The position numbers were made by a program, and so were the translations under genes. The notes beneath the pieces are model-generated. The model saw only the letters and a program-made list of their open reading frames with translations. It was not told where the DNA came from and made no database searches. A stretch of DNA of 32,687 bases from an uncultured Eubacteriales bacterium. GTDB taxonomy: Bacteria > Bacillota > Clostridia > Christensenellales > CAG-314. The DNA lies in contig CARAIG010000051.1 in NCBI GenBank assembly GCA_948938605.1, forward strand, positions 1 through 32,687, read 5' to 3'. This document shows positions 16,926 to 24,344 of the stretch, piece by piece; positions within the stretch are counted from its first letter, which is position 1; the number at the start of each line of letters is the position of its first letter.

Positions 16926-16978
16926 TTAATACTCCCCTTTATCCTTTTATACATTATGTTGAATGAAAGCGACATAGA

Positions 16979-17058
16979 AATTTGCCTTAGCAACGTGAGA
17001 TTCGGACACCCTAAAGTTTAGGCGCTGTTAGCGGATAACGCATACACAAGCAAATTTT
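16979..17058 (-). ncRNA. Structured 5' leader of the hydrolase-nagB transcript (candidate cis-regulatory RNA)
   Basis: An outer stem AAATTTGC/GCAAATTT (16979-16986 with 17051-17058) closes an 80-nt region. Inside it are CCTAAA-G-TTTAGG (17011-17023) and GTTA/TAAC with a 5-nt loop (17028-17040). It starts within a few bases of the predicted transcript start (about 17063) and lies about 55 nt before the hydrolase start. It matches no riboswitch I recognise. Confidence 0.4.
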
Positions 17059-17069
17059 AACGTATAGCA

Positions 17070-17098
17070 TTTTACCATTTTTAACCGTTTGTGTCAAT
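17070..17098 (-). promoter_or_regulatory. Promoter of the hydrolase-nagB operon
   Basis: On the minus strand TTGACA (17093-17098), 17 bp, TAAAAT (17070-17075). It runs back to back with whatever drives murG; I see no clear murG promoter. Confidence 0.75.
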
Positions 17099-17146
17099 AC
17101 TCAATTTTGTCGCATTTTGTCAAACGGAAATACATATACTAGGCGT

Positions 17147-18172
17147 ATGAAAATTGTATTTTGCGGAGGCGGAACCGCCGGTCACGTTACGCCGAACTTA
17201 GCGCTTGCAGACAAACTTTACGACCACGAACTTTACTACATCGGCACAGACGGAATGGAAAAAGGGCTTGTCGCACCCTATGTCGACAACGGCAAAATTA
17301 AAAAGTACTACGGAATTTCCGCCGACAAACTGCGCCGAAAACTGACATTAAAAAACTTGCTTTTGCCGTTTCAACTTGTTAAAAGCGTAAATCAAAGCAA
17401 AAAACATTTGCGCGAAATCAAGCCCGACGTCGTATTCAGCAAAGGGGGATATGCAGGGCTACCCGTAATTATCGCTGCAAAAAAACTTAAAATACCGACT
17501 ATAATTCACGAAAGCGATATGTCGTTAGGGCTTGCAAACAAAATTTGCAAACATTACGCTGACAAGTTTTTGTCCGCATTCGACTGCGACAAAAAAGCCC
17601 AAGTCGTAGGACTGATTATCCGCGAAGAAATAATGCAAGGAAGCAAAGCGCGCGGGCTTGCCACAATGGGATTTGACGGTAAAAAACCGATACTGTTTGT
17701 AACGGGCGGAAGTTTGGGCGCGCAAGCATTGAACGAAGCAATTTGTGCAAACAGGCAACTTGCAGACAAGTTTGATATATTTGTATCCACCGGCAAAGGC
17801 AAAAAGTTAAACTGCGACTTTATTAAGCAAGCGGAATACGTAACAAACATTGCCGATATATTTGCCGCTTGCGATGTTTGCCTAACGCGCGCGGGATCGA
17901 CAAGCCTTGCCGAACTGACGCTAGCCGAAGTTCCGTTTGTTACCGTACCGCTGACAAAGTGTTCGCGCGGCGAACAAGTCAACAACGCGCAATGGTTTAC
18001 AGAACGCGGCTGCGGAATAACGTGCACCGACAACGGCGACCTTACGCAAAAACTTGCAAGCGCAGTAAACGCCGCTTACAACAGCCGTCAAGCAATACAG
18101 GCTAAACAACGCGCTCAACACCAAGCGTTGTACGGAACCGACAAAGTTGTATCAATAATACTGAACACCTAG
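17147..18172 (+). CDS. murG: UDP-GlcNAc:lipid I GlcNAc transferase MurG
   Basis: Adds GlcNAc to lipid I to make lipid II on the inner face of the membrane. The GT28-family protein has 341 aa from the ATG at 17147, which directly gives the family N-terminus KIVFCGGGTAGHVTPNLALA. An in-frame TTG at 17117 lacks support. Further motifs are KGGYAGLPVIIAAKKL, HESDMSLGLANK, FVTGGSLGAQALNEAI and the sugar-nucleotide-binding TRAGSTSLAELT. Length matches the family. It stands alone, transcribed away from the nagB operon, but is the third peptidoglycan precursor gene in the window after ddl and murF. Confidence 0.93.
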   Translation: MKIVFCGGGTAGHVTPNLALADKLYDHELYYIGTDGMEKGLVAPYVDNGKIKKYYGISADKLRRKLTLKNLLLPFQLVKSVNQSKKHLREIKPDVVFSKGGYAGLPVIIAAKKLKIPTIIHESDMSLGLANKICKHYADKFLSAFDCDKKAQVVGLIIREEIMQGSKARGLATMGFDGKKPILFVTGGSLGAQALNEAICANRQLADKFDIFVSTGKGKKLNCDFIKQAEYVTNIADIFAACDVCLTRAGSTSLAELTLAEVPFVTVPLTKCSRGEQVNNAQWFTERGCGITCTDNGDLTQKLASAVNAAYNSRQAIQAKQRAQHQALYGTDKVVSIILNT

Positions 18173-18256
18173 CAATTTAAAATTAAACACTGCAAAGTTT
18201 TGGCAACATTCCTTACTGCTATACCGCAAAATACGCATAGTAGCAACACAAGATAA

Positions 18257-18283
18257 AACGCCGTAAAGTTTTTTAGCGGCGTT
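18257..18283. terminator. Hairpin between murG and the WYL regulator gene
   Basis: AACGCCG (18257-18263) pairs with CGGCGTT (18277-18283). A TTTTAT tract follows on the minus strand, and only short T runs on the plus strand. It probably ends the convergent WYL transcript and perhaps murG. Confidence 0.6.
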
Positions 18284-18347
18284 AAGTGTTGTTATTATAC
18301 GTAAATAGACGCTTTCGGTTTCAGGATTAAAATATCACGTTGCTAAG

Positions 18348-19271
18348 TCAATCTTCATTTACGCTGTTATATTTTTCAATCTGCTTACACCGTTCCACAA
18401 CCGCAAGGCGAAGTCTTTGCGGTTTTTCCACGCGCACTCCCGTCCCCAGCGACAAAACCCTGTTTATTAAAACTTCGTCGTAAGGCAGGGTTGCTTTTGC
18501 AATGTACCCTTCGCCCAACTTTGCTACGGCGTTAACCCCCAACCACTCCTCGCAGTTAGACAAAGCGGACGTTTCGACGCTTAAAATAACTTCGCACATT
18601 TCCTTGTCGCGCAAGACGTCGGTTTGTATTACGCTGCTGTCCGCGTGAAACGCCCGTCCGACAAAGTTATCCAACTGCTTTAAATTTACAATGCGTGACA
18701 GTTTGAAATACCTAAACCCCTTGCGCAGACGGCAAAAACAGTAAACGTACCACATTCCGTTTTTAAGTATCAAGCAGTACGGTTCGACGGTGCGTACCGA
18801 ATCGCTGCCGTCTTTTGCGTGATACTCTATTTCGCAAAGACGCTTGTCCGTTATACATTCGGAAAAAACCGACACAAGATTGCCCACCGAAATATCGTCC
18901 GAGTCGACGATAAACTGCTCGCTTTTAAGTACCGTCGCGTTGGCGTGAGTACGTTTTAACCCCTGAATCTTTTGCGACACTTGGCGCGTTACTTCGTCCT
19001 GCAACGACGAGCTTTGCACCGAAAACACCAGTCGGTTGTACTCCTCCTCGGTAAAATACGTCGCTTTGAGTTTGTAATTTTCCATTATGCGCCAACCGCC
19101 ACCCCGCCCCAAGCAGGACTCGATAGGCACACCGCCTTCGGACAACATTTCGATATAGCGGTATACCGAGCGTTTGCTCATTTCAAATTTTTTTGCCAAT
19201 TCGTCGGCGCGGACAAGTCCGTCTGCCGACAATAACGTCGATAACATTCCTACTAAAACAGGTATTTGCAT
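18348..19271 (-). CDS. HTH-WYL domain transcriptional regulator
   Basis: 307 aa. An N-terminal winged HTH of the HTH_11 (DeoR-like) type spans 1-60, with the recognition part MSKRSVYRYIEMLSEGG. The WYL ligand-binding domain lies around 140-220 (VEPYCLILKNGMWYVYCFCR and RYFKLSRI), followed by a WCX-like C-terminal domain. Such proteins sense small ligands or nucleic acids and often control nearby or defence genes. Start ATG at 19271 follows GGAGTCAATT. A 22-bp-stem hairpin lies just upstream in its leader. The dyads at 19906-19921 and 19960-19975 beyond the repeats could be its targets, but nothing proves this. Confidence 0.88.
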   Translation of the reverse strand: MQIPVLVGMLSTLLSADGLVRADELAKKFEMSKRSVYRYIEMLSEGGVPIESCLGRGGGWRIMENYKLKATYFTEEEYNRLVFSVQSSSLQDEVTRQVSQKIQGLKRTHANATVLKSEQFIVDSDDISVGNLVSVFSECITDKRLCEIEYHAKDGSDSVRTVEPYCLILKNGMWYVYCFCRLRKGFRYFKLSRIVNLKQLDNFVGRAFHADSSVIQTDVLRDKEMCEVILSVETSALSNCEEWLGVNAVAKLGEGYIAKATLPYDEVLINRVLSLGTGVRVEKPQRLRLAVVERCKQIEKYNSVNED

Positions 19272-19291
19272 AATTGACTCCTTTTGTTTGT

Positions 19292-19350
19292 TCCGACCAA
19301 TCGCGCGACGGGATTTGCCGTTGGCAAATCTGTTTTCCGTCGCGGTCGGA
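19292..19350. repeat. Long stem-loop in the leader of the WYL regulator
   Basis: TCCGACC, CGCGACGG and GATTTGCC (19292-19319) pair in order with GGCAAATC, CCGTCGCG and GTCGGA (19323-19350). This is about 22 bp with small internal loops and a GTT turn. It ends about 10-15 nt upstream of the regulator's ribosome binding site. No poly-U tract is visible. Confidence 0.75.
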
Positions 19351-19380
19351 CTTTATTAATGCGTAATGCGCATTAAAATA

Positions 19381-19650
19381 TATGTCATCCTGAGCGTAGT
19401 CGAAAGATCTAAGAACCAACAGTATAATCGTACATACTGTATACCTAGATGTTTCGATGCGCAACTAAGTTGCTTACTCAACATGACATATAATAATTGC
19501 GCATTATATATTATGTCCTTAGCCGAGCAACGCAGTTGCGAACGCCCTTACATATATGTCTTCGGCGTCTTTTGCCGAAACGAGCCAAAGTCGAGTATTG
19601 CGAGCGTAGCGTATCCACTAATTTGTAACACGTGGTTGATTAATGTCGCC
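19381..19650. repeat. Dispersed repeat cassette, copy 2 (rearranged)
   Basis: The 104-bp module (19381-19484) and the 32-bp module (19619-19650) are inverted relative to 2727-2830 and 2613-2644. The 33-bp module (19514-19546) keeps its orientation and is identical to 2662-2694. Linkers carry TTAATGCGTAATGC-type motifs. Small frames here are not convincing genes. Confidence 0.8.
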
Positions 19651-19768
19651 GACATTACGCATTACGCATTATGCATTTAAACCTTTTCCCAACCGTTTTT
19701 AGGCAAATACGCGATACGATACTGCATTGCGCATTAAAAACAACGTCACCGCTTAGCTCTCGGCGCGA

Positions 19769-19883
19769 GGGTGTTCGTCCGAAAATAATCTGCAACGAGC
19801 GAGCGGACGCAAATACGCTAATGTCACTTTCAAGTCTTTTCTGCGTCCGCAAGCGAAGCGAAGCCTTTTTCGGACGAATACCC
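19769..19883. repeat. 115-bp palindromic element D
   Basis: GGGTGTTCGTCCGAAAA (19769-19785) and TTTTCGGACGAATACCC (19867-19883) are inverted ends with one mismatch. Inside, GCGGACGCA faces TGCGTCCGC. The layout resembles elements A-C but the sequence differs, so it is a separate family. No protein is encoded. Confidence 0.7.
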
Positions 19884-19905
19884 GAGCGAATATATTTTAA
19901 AACAC

Positions 19906-19921
19906 TGACAACTAGTTGTCA
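19906..19921. promoter_or_regulatory. Perfect 16-bp dyad, candidate operator
   Basis: TGACAACTAGTTGTCA is a perfect palindrome 64 bp upstream of the -10 box that serves the small genes at 20024-20281. A related site TGTCAAATATTTGTCA lies at 19960-19975, next to that promoter, and shares the half-site TTGTCA. Confidence 0.6.
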
Positions 19922-19984
19922 AGTTTTACGCTAAAAAAGTTTAAATATTTTTAAAAAGATGTCAAATATTTGTCATATTTAGTG

Positions 19985-19993
19985 TGGTATACT
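19985..19993 (+). promoter_or_regulatory. Extended -10 promoter of the small-gene pair
   Basis: TGGTATACT is an extended -10 element (TG at 19985, TATACT at 19988-19993). It is 31 bp before the ATG at 20024. TTGTCA at 19970 is too close to be a standard -35 box; it belongs to the dyad at 19960-19975. Confidence 0.6.
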
Positions 19994-20023
19994 TATTCCA
20001 TCAAAACAAGGAAGGACATTAAA

Positions 20024-20200
20024 ATGAAATTTAATCCGTTTGAAGATTTTGACATTGAAACCACTTACCAAAAGCTTATTGCGCCAAGTACTCCACGTAC
20101 GGTAAAAGCGTGCGACTTTTTTGCGCAACCCGACATTTTAAATCCGCTTAACCGCAAACTGAAACAAACTGTAAAGCAAAAAACTGCAACTAAACGCTAA
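20024..20200 (+). CDS. 58-aa hypothetical protein
   Basis: I do not recognise this protein. The ATG at 20024 has a strong AAGGAAGG site; an in-frame ATG farther up has none and lies before the predicted promoter. The product begins MKFNPFEDFDIETTYQK, has no membrane segment, and ends in a very basic tail (NRKLKQTVKQKTATKR). A mid-region CDFFAQPDILNPLN may be a short binding motif. It has its own promoter with two dyads and is followed after 3 nt by a 25-aa membrane peptide frame. Confidence 0.65.
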   Translation: MKFNPFEDFDIETTYQKLIAPSTPRTVKACDFFAQPDILNPLNRKLKQTVKQKTATKR

Positions 20201-20203
20201 ACA

Positions 20204-20281
20204 ATGCTGTCGATTATAGTGGGAATTGTTTGTTTGGCAATTAGTTTTGCCGTATTGATTGCCGCTTCGCGAAACAAATAG
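20204..20281 (+). CDS. 25-aa single-pass membrane microprotein
   Basis: The frame starts with ATG 3 nt after the stop of the 58-aa gene and ends at TAG 20279-20281. It reads MLSIIVGIVCLAISFAVL, then IAASRNK: one hydrophobic helix and a short charged end, as in known bacterial membrane microproteins. There is no separate ribosome site, so it would depend on coupling. The hydrophobic pattern and the tight spacing support it; chance cannot be excluded. Confidence 0.5.
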   Translation: MLSIIVGIVCLAISFAVLIAASRNK

Positions 20282-20403
20282 TCGTTAGTACGATAAGCGT
20301 ACAATACGGTAAGTTTTACTGCATTAACACTCATTGCCGAATTTTCATAACAATTATGCGGTAATAACAAACAATTATATATTATATATTTTTAACCATA
20401 CTC

Positions 20404-20432
20404 TTGACTTAGTCGGCGCAAAAGGTTATAAT
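20404..20432 (+). promoter_or_regulatory. Promoter of the pyruvate:ferredoxin oxidoreductase gene
   Basis: TTGACT (20404-20409), 17 bp, TATAAT (20427-20432). The leader of about 55 nt has a small GGGTT/AACCC hairpin and a TGGAGG ribosome site before 20495. The stretch 20282-20403 is AT-rich without other features. Confidence 0.85.
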
Positions 20433-20494
20433 TCATATGTATGGGTTTTTAACCCGTCACATAAATTTAACTATAATTTTTTGGAGGAAAAAAT

Positions 20495-23400
20495 ATGGCA
20501 AAGAGAACTATTGACGGTAATACCGCTGCTTCGCACGTTGCATATGCGTTTAGCGACGTTGCGGCTATTTACCCGATTACTCCTTCTTCGCCCATGGCAG
20601 AAGTTGCCGACGAATGGGCAGCGGGCGGAAGAAAAAATCTGTTCGGACAAACGGTTAAAATTGCGGAAATGCAATCCGAAGCGGGTGCTGCGGGCGCAGT
20701 ACACGGCAGTCTTGTTGCGGGAGCCCTTACCAGCACCTTTACGGCAAGTCAAGGATTGTTGTTGATGATCCCCAATATGTACAAAATTTCGGGCGAATTG
20801 CTCCCCTGCGTATTCCACGTATCGGCAAGAGCGTTGGCTGCGCACGCATTAAACATTTTCGGCGATCACGCTGACGTTATGGCGTGCCGTCAAACGGGTT
20901 TTGCAATGTTATCCAGTAACTCCGTACAGGAAGCTATGGACTTGGCGCTTGTAGCGCACTTGTCGACATTGGAAGCAAAAGTTCCCTTTATCCACTTCTT
21001 TGACGGTTTTAGGACAAGCCACGAAGTATCCAAGATTGACGAAATAGACTACGCCGATATGGCTAAATTGTTGGATATGAAGTACGTGGAAGAATTCCGC
21101 GCACGCGCGTTGAACCCCGAACATCCCCAACAACAAGGTACGGCGCAAAACCCCGACATCTACTTCCAAAACAGAGAAGCGGCCAACAAGTACTATCTTG
21201 CCGCCCCCGCTATCGTTGAAAAGTATATGGAAAAAGTTTCCGAACTTACGGGACGCAATTACCACTTATTCGATTACGTAGGCGCTAAAAATGCCGACAA
21301 AGTAATCGTAATTATGGGCAGCGGAGCGGAAGCCGTTGAAGAAACCGTCAACTACCTTGTAGCGCAAGGCGAAAAAGTAGGCGTTTTGAAAGTACGTTTG
21401 TACCGTCCGTTCTCGGCAAGCCACTTTGTTGCGGCATTGCCCAAATCGGTCAAGAAAATTGCAGTACTCGACCGCACTAAGGAACCGGGATCTCTCGGCG
21501 AACCGTTGTACTTAGACGTTGTTGCCGCCCTTGCCGAACAAGGACGCAAAGCGCAAGTCGTAGGCGGAAGATACGGTTTGGGAAGCAAGGAATTTACTCC
21601 TTCGATGATTTTGTCCATTTACCGCAACCTTGAAACGGAAATGAAAAACCACTTTACGGTAGGTATCAACGACGACGTAACGGGAACGTCTTTGCCCGTT
21701 ACCGAAATGATCGACGTAGTACCCGAAGGCACAACCCGTTGTAAGTTTTACGGTTTGGGCAGCGACGGAACCGTCGGCGCAAACAAAAACAGCATTAAAA
21801 TCATCGGCGACCACACCGATTTGTACGCACAAGGTTACTTCGAATACGACAGCAAAAAGTCCGGCGGTCTTACCGTTTCGCACTTGCGTTTCGGCAAAAA
21901 CCCCATTAAGTCCAGTTACTTAATCGACCAAGCGGAATTTATTGCTTGCCACAACCCCAGTTACGTAACCCGTTACGACGTTTTGGCTGACGCAAAAGAC
22001 GGAGGAACGTTCCTGCTTAACTGCAGTTGGTCCGACGAAGAACTCGAACACGAACTGCCCGCTACAATGAAGCGTCAAATTGCAAAGAAAAAGTTAAAGT
22101 TCTACACCATTGACGGACTTCACATTGCAATGAACGCCGGTTCGGCAAAATCCACCAATATGGTAATGCAAGCGGCTTTCTTCAAACTTGCCGACATTAT
22201 CCCCTACGCGCAAGCGGAAGAATATATGAAGCAAGCGGTTGTTAAGTCCTACGGCAAAAAAGGTCAAAAGGTTGTCGAAGCCAACTGGGCTGCTATTGAC
22301 GGAGCCATTGCGGGATTACACCAAGTAAAAGTTCCCGCAGCTTGGAAAACAACTAAGGAAGGCGCACCGCTGCCCGAACCTACCGAAAGCAAGTATTACG
22401 AAGAATTTGTCCGTCCTATCGTCGAACAAAAAGGTAACAGCTTGCCTGTATCGGCATTTAACGAAGCGGGCGTAGTTCCCACAGGAACAACCCAATTCGA
22501 AAAACGCGGCATTGCAGTTAACGTACCCGAATGGATACCCGAAAACTGTATTCAATGTAACCAATGCTCGATGGTATGTCCGCATGCGGCAATCCGTCCC
22601 GTATTGATTGACGAAAACGAAGAAGTCCCCGAAGGATTTGTTACCAAGCCCGCAGTAGGCATTAAGGGCGCTAAATTCCGTATCCAAGTAAGTCCCCTTG
22701 ACTGTACCGGTTGCGGAGTATGCGCAGGTGCTTGCCCCGCAAAACAAAAGGCTTTGGAAATGAAACCCGCCGAACAACAAATCAACGAACAAAAGGCTAA
22801 CCATGTATTCTCGACTAAGGTTAACCAAGTAGAAAGCAAATTGAACGTTGCAACCGTTAAGGGAAGTCAATTTAAACAACCCTTGTTCGAATTTTCCGGC
22901 GCTTGCGCAGGTTGCGGCGAAACTCCTTACGTTAAACTTGTAACTCAACTGTTCGGTGACAGAATGATTGTTGCCAACGCTACGGGTTGCTCCTCCATTT
23001 ACGGCGGATCCGCCCCCACTTGCCCCTACACCACCAACAAGGAAGGCAAAGGTCCCGCTTGGGCTAACAGTTTGTTCGAAGACAACGCCGAATTCGGTTA
23101 CGGTATCAACCTTGCTTATGCGCAACGCCGCGCACGCTTGACGGAAAAACTTGTTTCCCTTAAAGAACTGTGGGCAGACTACCCCGAAGACGTTGCGATA
23201 ATTGACGAATGGCTTACCAACAAAAACGAAGCAAAAGCCAGCGAAGTTGCGTCGGCAAAACTTGTTGCCGCGCTTGAAAAGTACCAAGGCTGCCCCGCTT
23301 GCGGACCTACTGTCAAGGAAATTTTGTCCGAAAAAGACTGCCTTGTTAAAAAGTCTATTTGGATTTTCGGCGGCGACGGCTGGGCGTACGACATCGGCTA

Positions 23401-23995
23401 CGGCGGACTTGACCACGTACTTGCCAGCGGCGAAGACGTAAACGTATTGGTGCTGGATACCGAAGTTTACTCCAACACAGGCGGACAAGCAAGTAAATCG
23501 TCCCCCACAGGCGCAGTTGCTAAATTTGCCGCAGCGGGTAAACGCGTCAAGAAAAAGGACCTTGGTATGATGGCTATGAGTTACGGTTACGTATATGTTG
23601 CACAAGTCGGTATGGGCGCAAGCCAACCCCAACTTGTAAAGGCATTGACCGAAGCGGAAGCTTACCACGGACCGTCGTTAATCATTGCTTACGCTCCTTG
23701 CATTAACCACGGTATCAACATGGGCAAATCGCAAGAAGAAATTAAAAAGGCGGTTGATTGCGGTTACTGGCAACTTTACCGTTACAACCCCGACCTTATC
23801 GAACAAGGCAAAAACCCGTTTACGTTGGACAGCAAAGATCCGACAGGCAGTTACCAAGACTTCATCAAGGGCGAAACCCGTTACGCATCCCTTGCTAAAA
23901 CCAAGCCGGAAATTGCCGAAGCATTGTTTGAAAAATCCGAACAAGACGCAAAACAACGTTTGGAAAAATACAAGAACCTTGCAAATAAGGACTAA
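20495..23995 (+). CDS. nifJ: Pyruvate:ferredoxin (flavodoxin) oxidoreductase
   Basis: Oxidises pyruvate and CoA to acetyl-CoA and CO2 and reduces ferredoxin, the central energy step of anaerobic fermentation. The single 1166-aa chain has the full domain order. The N-terminal pyruvate/TPP domain has AIYPITPSSPMAE and is followed by the CoA-side domains. A two-cluster ferredoxin insert has Cys685/688/691/695 and Cys737/740/743/747. The C-terminal TPP domain has GDGWAYDIGYGGLDH (about 961) and NTGGQASKSSPTG. More cysteines near CAGCGETPY supply the proximal cluster. It has a consensus promoter, a strong ribosome site and its own terminator, so it is a highly expressed single gene. Codon use is smooth. 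This gene argues for a strict anaerobe. Confidence 0.97.
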   Translation: MAKRTIDGNTAASHVAYAFSDVAAIYPITPSSPMAEVADEWAAGGRKNLFGQTVKIAEMQSEAGAAGAVHGSLVAGALTSTFTASQGLLLMIPNMYKISGELLPCVFHVSARALAAHALNIFGDHADVMACRQTGFAMLSSNSVQEAMDLALVAHLSTLEAKVPFIHFFDGFRTSHEVSKIDEIDYADMAKLLDMKYVEEFRARALNPEHPQQQGTAQNPDIYFQNREAANKYYLAAPAIVEKYMEKVSELTGRNYHLFDYVGAKNADKVIVIMGSGAEAVEETVNYLVAQGEKVGVLKVRLYRPFSASHFVAALPKSVKKIAVLDRTKEPGSLGEPLYLDVVAALAEQGRKAQVVGGRYGLGSKEFTPSMILSIYRNLETEMKNHFTVGINDDVTGTSLPVTEMIDVVPEGTTRCKFYGLGSDGTVGANKNSIKIIGDHTDLYAQGYFEYDSKKSGGLTVSHLRFGKNPIKSSYLIDQAEFIACHNPSYVTRYDVLADAKDGGTFLLNCSWSDEELEHELPATMKRQIAKKKLKFYTIDGLHIAMNAGSAKSTNMVMQAAFFKLADIIPYAQAEEYMKQAVVKSYGKKGQKVVEANWAAIDGAIAGLHQVKVPAAWKTTKEGAPLPEPTESKYYEEFVRPIVEQKGNSLPVSAFNEAGVVPTGTTQFEKRGIAVNVPEWIPENCIQCNQCSMVCPHAAIRPVLIDENEEVPEGFVTKPAVGIKGAKFRIQVSPLDCTGCGVCAGACPAKQKALEMKPAEQQINEQKANHVFSTKVNQVESKLNVATVKGSQFKQPLFEFSGACAGCGETPYVKLVTQLFGDRMIVANATGCSSIYGGSAPTCPYTTNKEGKGPAWANSLFEDNAEFGYGINLAYAQRRARLTEKLVSLKELWADYPEDVAIIDEWLTNKNEAKASEVASAKLVAALEKYQGCPACGPTVKEILSEKDCLVKKSIWIFGGDGWAYDIGYGGLDHVLASGEDVNVLVLDTEVYSNTGGQASKSSPTGAVAKFAAAGKRVKKKDLGMMAMSYGYVYVAQVGMGASQPQLVKALTEAEAYHGPSLIIAYAPCINHGINMGKSQEEIKKAVDCGYWQLYRYNPDLIEQGKNPFTLDSKDPTGSYQDFIKGETRYASLAKTKPEIAEALFEKSEQDAKQRLEKYKNLANKD

Positions 23996-24039
23996 TTGCC
24001 GAATTGCCGCTTAACGTAAATTAAATTTATAAGCAAACT

Positions 24040-24071
24040 AAAAGAGTTATCTCAAAAGGGATAACTCTTTT
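24040..24071 (+). terminator. Terminator of nifJ
   Basis: AAAAGAGTTATC (24040-24051) pairs with GATAACTCTTTT (24060-24071), and the T run continues to 24073. It is a strong intrinsic terminator 45 bp after the stop. Confidence 0.93.
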
Positions 24072-24177
24072 TTATCGGATACAAGCACAATTAAAGGTTG
24101 CTATAAAAAACATAATAACCACACATTGCGCGACTTCTAATCGCACGTTGCTAAGCGTACGGGATACAAAACGAAAC

Positions 24178-24206
24178 GCAAAAAAGGGCGCAAGACGCGC
24201 ATTTAA
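24178..24206. repeat. Partial copy of the right arm of element C
   Basis: CGCAAAAAAGGGCGCAAGA followed by CGCGCATTTAA closely matches 24305-24334 inside element C. It lies just outside the element's left end, as if a piece was duplicated. Confidence 0.5.
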
Positions 24207-24216
24207 TCAATTACTC

Positions 24217-24344
24217 CCTAAACCCGTAGAAGGGTTGCAGATTGCGGACTTATTTAAGCGCACGGTAAGGGAGCGTATACAGACATACGTGACCGATACC
24301 GAAGCGCAAAAAGGGCGCAAGATGCGCCCTTATACGGGTTTAGG
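24217..24344 (-). repeat. Stop-codon-anchored palindromic element, copy C
   Basis: About 128 bp with perfect 12-bp inverted ends CCTAAACCCGTA (24217-24228) and TACGGGTTTAGG (24333-24344). The right end contains the stop codon of the YbjN-like gene (TAA, 24340-24342). The central hairpin GCGTAT/ATACGT (24273-24290) aligns with those of A and B. AAGGGCGCA/TGCGCCCTT adds a hairpin near the stop that could work as a terminator stem. Confidence 0.85.

Noticed and set aside
17117..17146. TTG start for murG at 17117
   Set aside because: The ATG at 17147 directly precedes the conserved KIVFCGGGTAGH; the extension has no family match.
19655..19934. Frames of 65-93 aa in the repeat region between the WYL regulator and the 58-aa gene
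   Set aside because: They overlap repeat modules and palindromic element D, lack ribosome sites, and carry repeat-derived peptides.
22316..23668. A 450-aa open frame antisense to the pyruvate:ferredoxin oxidoreductase gene
   Set aside because: It is a shadow of codon bias in a highly expressed gene. It has no ribosome site or domain, and the sense frame has full family motifs.
16984..24154. The 12-mer CACGTTGCTAAG occurs near 16989, 18333 and 24143
   Set aside because: No longer shared context beyond 13 bp in one pair and no common position relative to genes; too short to call a repeat.
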